The notes: generated by a model from the letters alone, not told the origin. 42,862 nt of DNA from Bacteroidaceae bacterium (GCA_017479555.1 JAFVCB010000077.1:1-42862); one strand, 5' to 3'; positions 24,545-34,311 are shown, numbered from the stretch's first letter. Made by a program: numbers and translations.

Positions 24545-25528
24545 TCAGTTGACGACGTTGCGCAAGGGTTGTTGATGGGTAAACGCACGAATGTTGTAGG
24601 CCAAGGCTTCTATGATGCGGGTGCGTGCTTCTCGTGTAGCCCACGCTATGTGTGGGGTAATGAAACTTCGTGGTGCGCGGAGCAATGGATTGTCTGCTGT
24701 GGGCGGCTCAGCCGAGAGTACGTCGGCATAGTATGCGCCAAGTCTACCTGCTTCTAAGGCTTGCGCTACGTGGTGTTCGTTAACTACTCCGCCGCGTGCG
24801 GTATTGATGAGTATGAGCTGGTCGTGCGCATGGCTCAGCAAGCGTTCGTCAACAAACTCCTTGGTAGACGGCGTGAGCGGACAGTTGAGACTCACGGCAA
24901 AGCTGGTGGCAAAGGCTTCTTCTATGTCTATCTTGGTGATGTAGGGCGGCAGTTCTTCTTGCGGCTTGCTCGTGACAGCACACAGTTCTACACCGAAAGG
25001 CCGCAACATCTCTGCCAAGGTGTTTCCTATACTTCCTAAGCCTACGATGGTGATGCGCTTTCCTTCGAGTTCCAAGGTAGGATGTGCCAAGAGACAGAAG
25101 TCTTTGCAAGCAGTCCACCTTCCCTCACGGCTCTCGGCAGCATAGGTGGCTATACGGTTGCAATGGTGTAGTAAGTAGCTCACGATGGTTTGTGCCACAG
25201 GCATACGGGCGTAGCCTGCCACGTTACAAACGTCAATACCGCAGCGACGTGCGGCTATGGTGTCGATATTGTCGTATCCTGTGGCTGCTTCCAGTATAAG
25301 GCGCACATTGGGCATGGCCTGTAGGAGTTCGGCGGTGAGCTGACATTTGTTGGTAATGAGTATCTGTGCATCGCCCACCCGCGAGAGTATATCCTCAGGC
25401 GCTGTGCGTGGATATTCCGTAAAATGTGTACCTATGGTGAGTGGTTCCCAGTTGAGGTCGCCAGGGCCAGCAAGTGCTGCGGAGTCGAGAAAGACCACAC
25501 GGGGCGTAGTCGTTGAGGAAGTTGTCAT
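24545..25528 (-). CDS. D-isomer-specific 2-hydroxyacid dehydrogenase
   Basis: A 327-aa protein from the ATG at 25528, which overlaps the stop of the upstream gene as ATGA. That overlap decides the start; the frame itself is open much further. The NAD-binding motif is ITIVGLGSIGNTLAEMLRPFG near residue 150. The catalytic Arg lies in INTARGGVVNE, the Glu in the following segment, and the His in FITPHIAWAT near the C-terminus. This fits a glycerate/hydroxypyruvate-reductase-like enzyme. The true substrate cannot be fixed. Coupling to a secretion-system gene is unusual but may only reflect shared transcription. Confidence 0.87.
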   Translation of the reverse strand: MTTSSTTTPRVVFLDSAALAGPGDLNWEPLTIGTHFTEYPRTAPEDILSRVGDAQILITNKCQLTAELLQAMPNVRLILEAATGYDNIDTIAARRCGIDVCNVAGYARMPVAQTIVSYLLHHCNRIATYAAESREGRWTACKDFCLLAHPTLELEGKRITIVGLGSIGNTLAEMLRPFGVELCAVTSKPQEELPPYITKIDIEEAFATSFAVSLNCPLTPSTKEFVDERLLSHAHDQLILINTARGGVVNEHHVAQALEAGRLGAYYADVLSAEPPTADNPLLRAPRSFITPHIAWATREARTRIIEALAYNIRAFTHQQPLRNVVN

Positions 25529-26802
25529 GGTTTGTAGTTGCATGAGGAAACGGCCACAAGTTGCCAGTAGCGTGAGCCTTGTGGACGATAGTATAGATAG
25601 GAGGTGTATTCGTTCTCTGTCTGGAAGTAGTTGCCGTCGATATTGTTCACCACATCTCGCCCTGCAACGTGTTCGAGACTGAGGTAGCGATAGGAATAAT
25701 AACCTTGCTTGAGAAATACGACACTCTCGTAGCTCTCGGTGTCGGCATGGTATGTCATACGTGTAGGCAAACCTGCCTCGGGCCACTGTCCATCGATGAA
25801 GATTTCGCTACCTACACGCTCGGGCATCGTGAGCACAAAGCGCGTGAGTATATAGTCGGCATCAAGCTGTGGATTGTCGCTGTCGTTGGTAAAAATCTCG
25901 CACTGACCATTCTGATCCTCGTCATAGTAGTAGTCACGATAGGGATAGTCGGGAATGCGAGTAGCGGTATAGAAATCATCGTCTATGCGTATGCGGTCTA
26001 CGTGTAGGCCTGGCACACGCGTAGAGGGTATACCAAAGACGCGATATTCGTTGCCACCTGGGAAGATAAGTGCACGACAATGTTCCCATTTGAGCGTAGT
26101 GCCAGCTATATAGGTGGGAGCAGGGGCTACGATGGTATAGTATGGACTGCGATTCTGTTGGCAAACAAGGCGCAGCTCTTCTGCATGGTTGATGATGGGC
26201 AGTGCGGGGAGCGAAACTGTGACGTTGAGCTGCTGATGGGCTTTGTGGTAGTCAATGTCTGTATCTACGGTGGGCTGCACGCTGAGGGTTGCACGCGGCT
26301 CGCAAACCATGAACTGCACGGTGAAAACGGGCTTCGTTCCTTCCTCATCCTCCTCTTCGCTCTCTTCGCCCTCGGTATATACGCTCAAGAGGTAGTTGCC
26401 CGCCAAGAGGGGCTTGATGGCTTGCGCGTCTGTGCCTCCGATGATAATCTGATAGTGCGTATAGCCTGTGAGCGTGATGCTACTCTGCTCGTAGCCTTCG
26501 ATGGGGCTATCGTCTGGTGCGAGACTGAGGTACTGACTCTCGAAGAGCGTAGTGGTAGGTTGCCAATCGGGTGTCTGGTGGCTGATGGTATAGGTGAAGC
26601 GGCGGTACATGGTGGTGAGGTCGTCAAACTCTACGGTGAGTCTGTCGCTACTGCCTAAGATGAGGACGGGCAGTGCGGTTTCGTCGTCGTTCACTGCCAC
26701 ACTGATATGTCCTATGTTGTCGCTACCCACACTGATTTGCTGAGCAAAACTGCTGGGCAGGCACAGTAGCAGAAAGGACAATATATATAGGTAGCGTGGC
26801 AT
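25525..26802 (-). CDS. type IX secretion system plug protein (DUF5103 family)
   Basis: A 425-aa exported protein with a signal peptide (MPRYLYILSFLLLCLPSSFA). The order of beta-rich segments, LTVEFDDLTTMYRRFTYTIS, QSSITLTGYTHYQI, GNEYRVFGIPSTRVPGLHVD, IFIDGQWPEAG and FLKQGYYSYRY, matches the Bacteroidota DUF5103 family, whose member in other species plugs the periplasmic side of the T9SS outer-membrane channel. This implies that the organism has a T9SS. An acidic run (GEESEEEDEEG) near residue 150 is a local oddity. It is translationally overlapped with the downstream dehydrogenase gene. Confidence 0.85.
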   Translation of the reverse strand: MPRYLYILSFLLLCLPSSFAQQISVGSDNIGHISVAVNDDETALPVLILGSSDRLTVEFDDLTTMYRRFTYTISHQTPDWQPTTTLFESQYLSLAPDDSPIEGYEQSSITLTGYTHYQIIIGGTDAQAIKPLLAGNYLLSVYTEGEESEEEDEEGTKPVFTVQFMVCEPRATLSVQPTVDTDIDYHKAHQQLNVTVSLPALPIINHAEELRLVCQQNRSPYYTIVAPAPTYIAGTTLKWEHCRALIFPGGNEYRVFGIPSTRVPGLHVDRIRIDDDFYTATRIPDYPYRDYYYDEDQNGQCEIFTNDSDNPQLDADYILTRFVLTMPERVGSEIFIDGQWPEAGLPTRMTYHADTESYESVVFLKQGYYSYRYLSLEHVAGRDVVNNIDGNYFQTENEYTSYLYYRPQGSRYWQLVAVSSCNYKP

Positions 26803-26927
26803 AATGGGTCAAAGCATGAGATGATAGAGGACTGGGTGCGCCGAGGAATCGCGGAAGAGGTGGTGTTTGAATGGGGGAATTGGAACTACAGGTTCTCGGC
26901 GTGGCTTTTGTGTATCAAAGAAAAGAG

Positions 26928-27343
26928 GTCAGCAGGACTATAAGCCGGGTTCTGTATCGATGGTCTGCGTCGGTGCACTATGGCGCATCAATGTCTGTCA
27001 TTTATCTACGGCGTGTGTCACCACACGTCTCTATCGTCCTACCCTCCGATGTGTCTTTACGACTGGGACGGGCCGCCCTCGTGACACCGGTATACATGGA
27101 CTTTCAGCCTTCGGGGTGTACAGCCCGCATGTCGCCATGCGGCTGGTGGGCTCTTACCCCGCCTTCTCACCCTTACCTCTTATGCGTGAAGTCAATTGAT
27201 GCTCACGCATGTTCGAGGCGGTTGTTTTCTTCTACACTGGCCGGCTCTCGCGAGCCCCTTCTCATTAAGAAGCGAAGTGCCCTGTGCTGCCCGGACTTTC
27301 CTCTTGCGCTGCACGAACGCAAGCGACAGACCGTCCTACTGAC
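26928..27343 (-). ncRNA. rnpB: RNase P RNA
   Basis: Catalytic RNA of ribonuclease P, which trims tRNA 5' ends. The universally conserved GAGGAAAGTCCGGGC lies at 27303-27289 and the 3' ACAGAACCCGGCTTAT near 26955-26940. P1 is an 11-bp helix: GTCAGTAGGAC at the 5' end (27343-27333) with GTCCTGCTGAC at the 3' end (26938-26928), which fixes the ends at about 416 nt. Long open frames on the + strand here are artefacts. Confidence 0.95.
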
Positions 27344-27447
27344 TTTTTCTCTTTCTTTGCTGTATGTGTTTATAGGTTGTCGAACTGTGAAGGTTCGTTG
27401 TGGAATGTACTACGTCTATTCTCTTCGTGGCGGGGTTGTACAAGGAG

Positions 27448-28755
27448 TTATGATTGTTCCTGTTTCTTCTTTCCGAACTCTGGGTCAATCTTCAGCAGTG
27501 CTGTCACGGCGAATGTAACGACGGTGAGTGCCATTGCTAAGATGAAGAAATCGAGGTAGCCCATCCGCTCTTGCAGCCAGCCCGACACCATGCCTGGAAG
27601 CATCATACTGAGTGCCATAAGTCCCGTACAAAGTGCGTAGTGTGTGGATTGGTACTTGCCGCGCGAGAAGTAGAGCATATAGAGCATATAGGCGGTGAAG
27701 CCAAAGCCGTAGCCAAATTGCTCTATGCCAATACAGGCACTCACTATTATCACATCGGTGACTTGGTAGTACGCCAAGATGATGTACACCACGTCGGGCA
27801 ATGTGATGCTGAGTACCATGGGCCAGAGCCATTTCTTAAAACCATCAACCGATACGACGAGACCGCCTATGATACCACCCACCGTTAGGCCAATCACACC
27901 GACTGTGCCTTGCGCAAATCCTAAATCCACCTTCGAAAGTCCTAATCCGCCCTCCTCGATAGGGTCAAGCAGGAATAGCGGACAAATCTTGACTAAGAAT
28001 GCCTCGGGAAGGCGGTAGAGTAGCATGAAGAGGACGGCTACAACAAAACCTTGTTTGGTGACATAGGTGTAGAGCGATTGCCAAATCTCTTTGCAGACTT
28101 GCAGCAATCGCTTGCCCGTCGTACCTTCGTACCGTTGCGATGTTTCTTTCTCGGGATGAGGTAGCGCGATGGAGTGGTAAAGGAAGATGAGTATCACAAT
28201 TACGGCAACGGCGATGAAGACGTACGACCAAGCCTTTGACGGCACTTTGTACACGACCTCCGACCACCCCGCAAGTGCTACGATTCCTCCCTGACCAATG
28301 AGTGTGGCTAAACGATAAAAGGTGCTGCGTATCCCTACAAAGAAGGATTGTTCATGGTCGTCAAGGGCTATCATATAGAACCCATCGGCTGCGATGTCGT
28401 GGGTAGCACTGCTGAACGCCATGAGCCAGAAGAAGGCTAAACAGCCGCGCAAGATACCCGTGGTCGGCACGGTCAGGGCTACGCCTGCTAACGATGCGCC
28501 GATGAAGAGTTGCATCGTCACAATCCACCAACGTTTACTGCCCAAGACTTCTACCAAGGGTGCCCAAAAAGGTTTGATGACCCACGGCAAACTTAGCCAA
28601 GAGGCGTAGAACGTGACGTAGTCGTTGCTTAGGCCAATACTCTTAAAGAATATGACGGCTACACTTGTCACGATGACGTAGGGAAGACCCTCAGCGATAT
28701 AGAGCGAGGGTACCCAAAACCAAGGTGAAGTATGTCTTTTCTCGATTGTGTGCAT
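27448..28755 (-). CDS. AmpG-like MFS transporter
   Basis: A 435-aa protein with about 12 membrane segments. The N-terminus WFWVPSLYIAEGLPYVIVTS and the following VTFYASWLSLPWVIKPFWAPLVE are characteristic of AmpG, the permease that imports anhydro-muropeptides for cell-wall recycling, as is SATHDIAADGFY near residue 117. No recycling enzymes lie beside it. The start codon lies only 8 bases from a -7 promoter box (TACCTTTG, 28771-28764), which suggests a very short or leaderless mRNA. Confidence 0.83.
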   Translation of the reverse strand: MHTIEKRHTSPWFWVPSLYIAEGLPYVIVTSVAVIFFKSIGLSNDYVTFYASWLSLPWVIKPFWAPLVEVLGSKRWWIVTMQLFIGASLAGVALTVPTTGILRGCLAFFWLMAFSSATHDIAADGFYMIALDDHEQSFFVGIRSTFYRLATLIGQGGIVALAGWSEVVYKVPSKAWSYVFIAVAVIVILIFLYHSIALPHPEKETSQRYEGTTGKRLLQVCKEIWQSLYTYVTKQGFVVAVLFMLLYRLPEAFLVKICPLFLLDPIEEGGLGLSKVDLGFAQGTVGVIGLTVGGIIGGLVVSVDGFKKWLWPMVLSITLPDVVYIILAYYQVTDVIIVSACIGIEQFGYGFGFTAYMLYMLYFSRGKYQSTHYALCTGLMALSMMLPGMVSGWLQERMGYLDFFILAMALTVVTFAVTALLKIDPEFGKKKQEQS

Positions 28756-28955
28756 AACGACCGCAAAGGTAGCAAAAAATATCTTGTATTCTCTGTTTCG
28801 GCCTGTTTCTCCTACAATTTCGCGCTTTGGTATGTCCCTTTGCGCTTGCGCTAAGCAGTATGTGTTGCCTTATATATAATATGGTGTAGCTAAACGTTAT
28901 TCTAATATAGACTCTACGCGCTACATTTTATGCGTGAGACGTTTGCAAGGTTTTT

Positions 28956-29128
28956 GTCTGCCGCCCTTTCTTTAACTTTGCAGTTAGAGAAAGGGCGGCA
29001 GACCATAGGCAGGGGTAAAGCGACCAACGGGAGCGCAACCCCTGTAAAATGCACGCACCACAACACAAGCCCTAAAAGGGCGGCAGACCTTTGACTGGGG
29101 TGGAGCGACCAAAGGGAGCGCAACCCCT
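28956..29128. repeat. GC-rich dispersed-type repeat: two 54-bp direct copies and one inverted arm
   Basis: Two direct copies, 28990-29043 and 29075-29128, match at 47 of 54 positions and are 85 bp apart. Each begins AAAGGGCGGCAGACC and contains AGCGACCAA and GGGAGCGCAACCCCT, with AGGGGT/ACCCCT (or GGGGT/ACCCC) arms able to form a hairpin. A 16-bp inverted copy of the start (GTCTGCCGCCCTTTCT, 28956-28971) faces 28988-29003 perfectly, giving a cruciform. No ORF or transposase is present. It has the look of a REP or MITE-type element. Confidence 0.75.
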
Positions 29129-29258
29129 ACCGATACAGTACATATTTTAACCTATTGGTATTCAATGTGCGCACAATTATAAACGGACACCTGCAAATTG
29201 GAATCAAACTTGATTGTCCGCCGTTTGTGTTTGGCTGTACGCATCATATAAACCAAAA

Positions 29259-29290
29259 GAGAGGATGTGCCTATTTTGACACACCCTCTC
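29259..29290 (-). terminator. terminator of the pyruvate:ferredoxin oxidoreductase gene
   Basis: GAGAGGATGTG (29259-29269) pairs with CACACCCTCTC (29280-29290) with one mismatch. On the - strand it is followed by TTTT. The region contains GAGGGTGTGTCAAAAT, also found at 4965-4980. Confidence 0.7.
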
Positions 29291-29316
29291 TGCTATTTTG
29301 GAGTTGAACACTCGCT

Positions 29317-32300
29317 TTAGATAACCTCACTCCAGTCCTCTTGTGTCTTACGGACGTAGGACTGATAGCGACGCTTGGCTGCCTTCTCGGTCTCTTGGAA
29401 GAGCTCTGCTGCCTCTTCGGGGAAGGCCTTGGTGAGGCTGGAGAAGCGTACCTCGTGTGCGAGATAGTCTTGGAACTGTGTCCAGTCTGGCTCTTTGGAG
29501 TCGAGTGTGAAGGGGTTCTTACCCTCGTCTGCCAATGCGGGATTGTAGCGCCAGAGCTGCCAGTAGCCGCACTTCACTGCACGCTCTTCCTCGGCCTGTG
29601 AGCGACCCATGCCGCCCTTGATCTTCAGACCGTGGTTGATACATGGTGCGTAGGCGATGATGAGTGAGGGACCTGGATAGGCCTCTGCCTCGCGAATGGC
29701 TTTGAGGCACTGTGCATTGTCGGCACCCATGGCAACCTGTGCCACATAGACGTAGCCGTAGGTGGCTTGCATGAGACCAAGGTCTTTCTTGGTGACGCGC
29801 TTACCGCTGGCTGCGAACTGTGCGATAGCTCCCACAGGGGTAGCCTTTGAGGCTTGGCCGCCAGTGTTGGAGTAAACCTCGGTGTCGAGTACGAGGATGT
29901 TTACGTCCTCTCCGCTGGCCAATACGTGGTCGAGACCGCCGTAGCCGATGTCGTAGCTGGCACCGTCGCCACCGATAATCCACTGACTGCGTTTGGTCAT
30001 GAAGTGTTGGAGCTCCAAGAGACGCTTAGCGAGTTCGTGGCCTTGTGCTGCACCGCCCTCAAGGAAGGGTTTCATCTGGTCGGCAAGCTCACGGCTCTTC
30101 TTGGCATCGTTTTGCTGTTCTATCCAAGCAGCAGCGAGTTGCTTCATCTCGTCGCATGAGCAGTCGCATGCCTGTACTTGCTTGAGCAAGCTTTCTATGC
30201 GCTGGCGCATCTTCTTGTTGGCCAGTACCATACCGAGACCAAACTCGCAGAAGTCCTCAAACAAGCTGTTAGCCCATGCTGGACCACGTCCGTTCTCGTC
30301 GGTGGTGTAAGGTGTGGAGGGGATAGAGCCTGAGTAGATGGATGAGCAACCTGTGGCGTTGGCTATCATCTGACGGTCGCCGAAGAGCTGACTGATGAGT
30401 TTGACGTAAGGTGTCTCACCGCAACCAGCACATGCGCCGCTGAACTCGAAGAGTGGTGTAGCAAACTGTGAGTTCTTGGGATTGAGCTGAATATCTACGA
30501 GGCTTTGCTTGGACTTCACTTGCTTAACGAGATAGTTCCAGTTGTCGTCTTCGCTCTCCTGTCCAGCGAGTGTGGTCATGGAGAGAGCCTTGTTGCCGCG
30601 CATGCCAGGACATACGTCTACGCAGTTGCCGCAACCTGTACAGTCGAGCACGCTGGTCTGAATGCGGAAGCGCATACCCTTGAGTGTGGCAGGAGCTTTG
30701 ATTTCGAGGGTGTCGGCGGTAAAGCCTGCGGCCTCGTTCTCGTCGAGTACGAAGGGACGGATACAAGCGTGCGGACAGACATAGGCACACTTGTTACACT
30801 GTATACAGTTGGCGCTATCCCACACTGGAACAAAGGCTGCCACACCGCGTTTCTCGTAGGCGGCTGTGCCTTGTGGCCAAGTACCGTCGATGCTCTCGGC
30901 GTAGGCGCTCACGGGGAGCAGGTCGCCGTTTTGCGCATTGATGGGGCGCATCACGTTGGTGATGAACTCGGGTTCGTCGCGCTTCACTTGCTCGTCGGCG
31001 GGAAGGTTAGCCCATTCGGGGTCTATCGTGAGTTGCTGATACTCGCCACCACGGTCTACGGCTTGGTAGTTCTTGTTCACAATGTCTTCACCCTTGCGGC
31101 CATAGCTCTTGACGATGAACTTCTTCATCTGCTCGATGGCTAACTCTACGGGGATAACCTCTGTGATGCGGAAGAATGCGCTTTGCAGGATGGTGTTGGT
31201 GCGATTACCCAGACCTATCTCTTGTGCTATCTTCGTGGCGTTGATGTAGTATACGGTGATATTGTGCGCTGCGAAGTAACGCTTAGCGTCGTTGGGTAGG
31301 TTCTTGGCCAGTTCGTCGCCCTCCCAGATGGTGTTGAGCAGGAACGTACCGCCGTCGCGCAGGCCGCGAAGCACGTCGTACATGTGCAGATAGGCTTGCA
31401 CGTGGCAGGCCACGAAGTTAGGTGTCTTAATCTGGTAGGTGGAACGAATGGGTGTGTCACCAAAACGGAGGTGAGAACAGGTGAAGCCGCCCGACTTCTT
31501 GGAGTCATAGCTGAAGTAAGCTTGACAATACTTGTCGGTGTTGTCACCGATAATCTTGATGCTGTTCTTGTTGGCACCCACAGTACCGTCTGCGCCGAGG
31601 CCGTAGAACTTGGCTTCGAAGATGCCTTCACCGCCGAGCGCCATCTCTTTTTCGAGGGGCAGCGAGGTGAATGTCACATCGTCAACGATGCCGAGTGTGA
31701 AGTGGTCTTTAGGCTCTTCCTTGGCGAGGTTGTCGAATACGGAGATAATCATCGTGGGCGTGGTGTCGCACGAACCCAGTCCGTAGCGTCCGCCGATGAT
31801 TTGCGGCTGTTGCTCCTTGCCGTAGAATGCGCTCTTGACATCGAGGTAGAGCGGCTCGCCTTCTGCTCCAGGCTCTTTGGTGCGGTCGAGCACGGCGATG
31901 CGCTTCACGGTCTTGGGCACAGCCTCAAGGAAACGCTCTACGCTGAAGGGGCGATAGAGGTGTACGCTGACCATACCCACTTTCTCGCCGTTGGCTATCA
32001 TGTGGTCGATGGCTTCGCGAGCTGCCTCGGTGACGCTTCCCATGGCGATGATGATGCGCTCAGCATCGTCTGCACCGTAGTAGCTGAAGAGCTTGTACTC
32101 ACGACCCGTGATTTTGGACACGGCAGCCATGTATTTCTCCACGATGGCAGGTACTGCCTCGTAGTGGCTGTTGCATGCTTCGCGGTGTGCGAAGAAGGTC
32201 TCGGGGTTCTCGGCCATACCGCGTGCCACGGGATGCTCGGGCGTGAGGGCACGGCTACGGAACTCGGCCAATGCTTTTTCGTCTACGAGGGGACGGAGCT

Positions 32301-32874
32301 CTTCTTGGTCGATTTCTTCAATCTTCTGATACTCGTGCGAAGTGCGGAAACCATCGAAGAAGTTGATGAAAGGTACGCGGCTCTCGATGGTGGCGAGGTG
32401 TGCCACGGCTGCGAGGTCCATCACCTCCTGCACAGAGCCCTCGGCGAGCATAGCAAAGCCCGTCTGACGACAGGCCATCACGTCGCTATGGTCGCCGAAG
32501 ATACAGAGCGAGTGTGTAGCGAGTGTACGTGCGCTGACATGGAACACGCAGGGGAGCAGCTCGCCTGCAATCTTGTACATGTTGGGTATCATCAGGAGCA
32601 ATCCCTGTGAGGCCGTGAAGGTTGTGGTGAGCGCACCAGCCTGCAACGAACCGTGAACGGCTCCTGCGGCACCGCCTTCGGACTGCATCTCTTGCACCTT
32701 CACGGTGTCGCCGAAAAGGTTCTTTCGTCCTTGTGCCGACCACTCATCTACGTGCTCTGCCATGGGGCTTGAGGGCGTAATGGGGTAGATGGCGGCGACT
32801 TCGGAAAACATGTAGGCTACATGAGCGGCGGCTTGGTTGCCATCGCACGTGATCATTTTCTTTTGTGTTGCCAT
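29317..32874 (-). CDS. nifJ: pyruvate:ferredoxin (flavodoxin) oxidoreductase
   Basis: A 1185-aa single-chain enzyme that converts pyruvate and CoA to acetyl-CoA and CO2 with reduced ferredoxin, central to anaerobic metabolism. All domains are present in order: the N-terminal pyruvate domain (EVAAIYPITPSSPMAEHVDE), the gamma domain with GADGTVGANKNSIKIIG near 425, two 4Fe-4S clusters (CIQCNKCAYVCPHACIRP and DCTGCGNCVDVCPG near 690-760), the proximal-cluster Cys pair (CAGCGETPYV), and the TPP-binding GGDGASYDIGYGGLDHV near 965. Length matches the family. It is monocistronic with its own terminator. Confidence 0.96.
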   Translation of the reverse strand: MATQKKMITCDGNQAAAHVAYMFSEVAAIYPITPSSPMAEHVDEWSAQGRKNLFGDTVKVQEMQSEGGAAGAVHGSLQAGALTTTFTASQGLLLMIPNMYKIAGELLPCVFHVSARTLATHSLCIFGDHSDVMACRQTGFAMLAEGSVQEVMDLAAVAHLATIESRVPFINFFDGFRTSHEYQKIEEIDQEELRPLVDEKALAEFRSRALTPEHPVARGMAENPETFFAHREACNSHYEAVPAIVEKYMAAVSKITGREYKLFSYYGADDAERIIIAMGSVTEAAREAIDHMIANGEKVGMVSVHLYRPFSVERFLEAVPKTVKRIAVLDRTKEPGAEGEPLYLDVKSAFYGKEQQPQIIGGRYGLGSCDTTPTMIISVFDNLAKEEPKDHFTLGIVDDVTFTSLPLEKEMALGGEGIFEAKFYGLGADGTVGANKNSIKIIGDNTDKYCQAYFSYDSKKSGGFTCSHLRFGDTPIRSTYQIKTPNFVACHVQAYLHMYDVLRGLRDGGTFLLNTIWEGDELAKNLPNDAKRYFAAHNITVYYINATKIAQEIGLGNRTNTILQSAFFRITEVIPVELAIEQMKKFIVKSYGRKGEDIVNKNYQAVDRGGEYQQLTIDPEWANLPADEQVKRDEPEFITNVMRPINAQNGDLLPVSAYAESIDGTWPQGTAAYEKRGVAAFVPVWDSANCIQCNKCAYVCPHACIRPFVLDENEAAGFTADTLEIKAPATLKGMRFRIQTSVLDCTGCGNCVDVCPGMRGNKALSMTTLAGQESEDDNWNYLVKQVKSKQSLVDIQLNPKNSQFATPLFEFSGACAGCGETPYVKLISQLFGDRQMIANATGCSSIYSGSIPSTPYTTDENGRGPAWANSLFEDFCEFGLGMVLANKKMRQRIESLLKQVQACDCSCDEMKQLAAAWIEQQNDAKKSRELADQMKPFLEGGAAQGHELAKRLLELQHFMTKRSQWIIGGDGASYDIGYGGLDHVLASGEDVNILVLDTEVYSNTGGQASKATPVGAIAQFAASGKRVTKKDLGLMQATYGYVYVAQVAMGADNAQCLKAIREAEAYPGPSLIIAYAPCINHGLKIKGGMGRSQAEEERAVKCGYWQLWRYNPALADEGKNPFTLDSKEPDWTQFQDYLAHEVRFSSLTKAFPEEAAELFQETEKAAKRRYQSYVRKTQEDWSEVI

Positions 32875-33086
32875 AAATGGGGTTGTAGTGAAAGGGAATC
32901 GCTGGTTCTCATCTGTCTGCGCTCCACGGTGGTTAGCGGGAGGACGGGCTGCGAACGCTGATTCCTTATGATTTAATTATTTTTGAATTGTTATGTGCTA
33001 TAAGGTATTGCACGCGGCGCGTGGCGCGCACGGGCGCGGCTTACTGTGCGACGTGCGTCGGTGTGCCAAGCGTGTGGCTGGTACGT

Positions 33087-34268
33087 TTATTGCAGGAAGC
33101 CAAAGAACCATAGCGGCAGGTCTTTGTCGCGTCCCACTTCGAGGTTATAGCGGGCAAAGATAGTGCCTTCGGGGGCTTTCTGGCGTTTGAGCTTGTCGCA
33201 CACGCATATATCATACTTTTCGTTGATTCGGAATTGACCAGGACGCTTGCCGCGTTTGACATCGTGGTGACGCCACAGGCAGTTCACGAAGTAGGTCTCG
33301 TAGAGATTCTGCTCGTCGAGGTTGGGCACGTTCAGTGCGTACATCAGGTTCGTGTTGTGCAACTTGATGGCTGCGGGCTTCTTTGGGAAGCAGTCGCCGA
33401 TGTGATAGATCATGTTGATGAAGCGTCCCTCTTCGAGATACTTGAGGTAGTTCATCACAGTGGCTCGCGAGGTGCCGATTTCTTCGGCTATACGGCTGAT
33501 GTTGGGCGACGAATCTTCGCTCACGGCTAACAGATAGAGGAGCTTCTTGATGCGTGAGAGGTATTTGAGTTCTATCTGTTTGGAGAGCAGGATGTCGGTC
33601 TCAATCATCGAGTTCATCGACTTGAGCAAGCTCTCGGTGAAGTTGCGATTTTCTATATAGAAAGGGTAGTGTCCGTGGCGCAAATAGCGTTCGAAGTATT
33701 CCCAAGGCTCTACCTTGCTCACTACGTTCTTGATGAGCAATTCGTGGTCGTTGAGAATCTCTCCGAGGTTATAGGCGCGGAAGTCGTAGCCAGTCTGCTG
33801 ATTGAGGTATTCGCGGAACGAAAATCCGTGTAGGTGGTAGAAGCGGCATATCTGCGACAGCTCGCTTTCTTCCTCCTCACTGTCGGGAACGGATGTTGTT
33901 GTGAAAATGATGCGCAGCAGAGGGTATTTGTTGTAGCACTCGACCAACTGTTCTTTCCAGCCTTGCAGCTTGAACATCTGGTCAATGAGCAACACTTGCC
34001 CTCCATCTTCCATGAATTTACCTGCGAAATCTACAATGCCGCAGCCTTGGAAGTAGAAGTTGTTCATTGATACAAATAGGCACTTATGCGTGCCACGCTC
34101 GAATCGCTCGCGAGCGTATTGCAACAGGAACGAGGTGCGGCCTACGCCACGCGGGCCACGAATGCCGATGAGCCTATAGCTCCAGTCGATGCTGTCCATC
34201 AAGGAACGATGCACGGGAAACTTGGCATGCTCCATCCAAAAGTCATGCGTTTGATAAAACTTTTCCAT
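33087..34268 (-). CDS. AAA ATPase (AAA_14/DUF4143 type) with altered Walker motifs
   Basis: A 393-aa cytoplasmic protein. The Walker A region reads GPRGVGRTS (residues 38-46), with Arg44 in place of the usual Lys. Walker B reads VLLIDQ, with Gln97 after Asp96 where most relatives have Glu. A winged-helix-like segment (SRIAEEIGTSRATVMNYLKY) lies near residue 260, followed by the DUF4143-like C-terminal domain. Arg44 is encoded CGC, at least two changes from Lys codons, so it is not a simple read error. Members are common in Bacteroidota with no clear role. It has its own promoter (-7 TACTTTTG, 34311-34304). Confidence 0.82.
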   Translation of the reverse strand: MEKFYQTHDFWMEHAKFPVHRSLMDSIDWSYRLIGIRGPRGVGRTSFLLQYARERFERGTHKCLFVSMNNFYFQGCGIVDFAGKFMEDGGQVLLIDQMFKLQGWKEQLVECYNKYPLLRIIFTTTSVPDSEEEESELSQICRFYHLHGFSFREYLNQQTGYDFRAYNLGEILNDHELLIKNVVSKVEPWEYFERYLRHGHYPFYIENRNFTESLLKSMNSMIETDILLSKQIELKYLSRIKKLLYLLAVSEDSSPNISRIAEEIGTSRATVMNYLKYLEEGRFINMIYHIGDCFPKKPAAIKLHNTNLMYALNVPNLDEQNLYETYFVNCLWRHHDVKRGKRPGQFRINEKYDICVCDKLKRQKAPEGTIFARYNLEVGRDKDLPLWFFGFLQ

Positions 34269-34303
34269 GCTCTGATATTGTTTTTCAAGGATATTAGACC
34301 CCG

Positions 34304-34311
34304 CAAAAGTA
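34304..34311 (-). promoter_or_regulatory. -7 promoter box of the ATPase gene
   Basis: TACTTTTG on the - strand, 36 bases upstream of the start. A near -33 match (ATTGG) lies about 20 bp further. The remaining sequence to 34525 holds no recognisable gene. Confidence 0.5.

Noticed and set aside
26867..27518. Open frames of 110 and 215 codons on the + strand
   Set aside because: They lie across RNase P RNA on the other strand, whose conserved sequences and P1 helix are clear.
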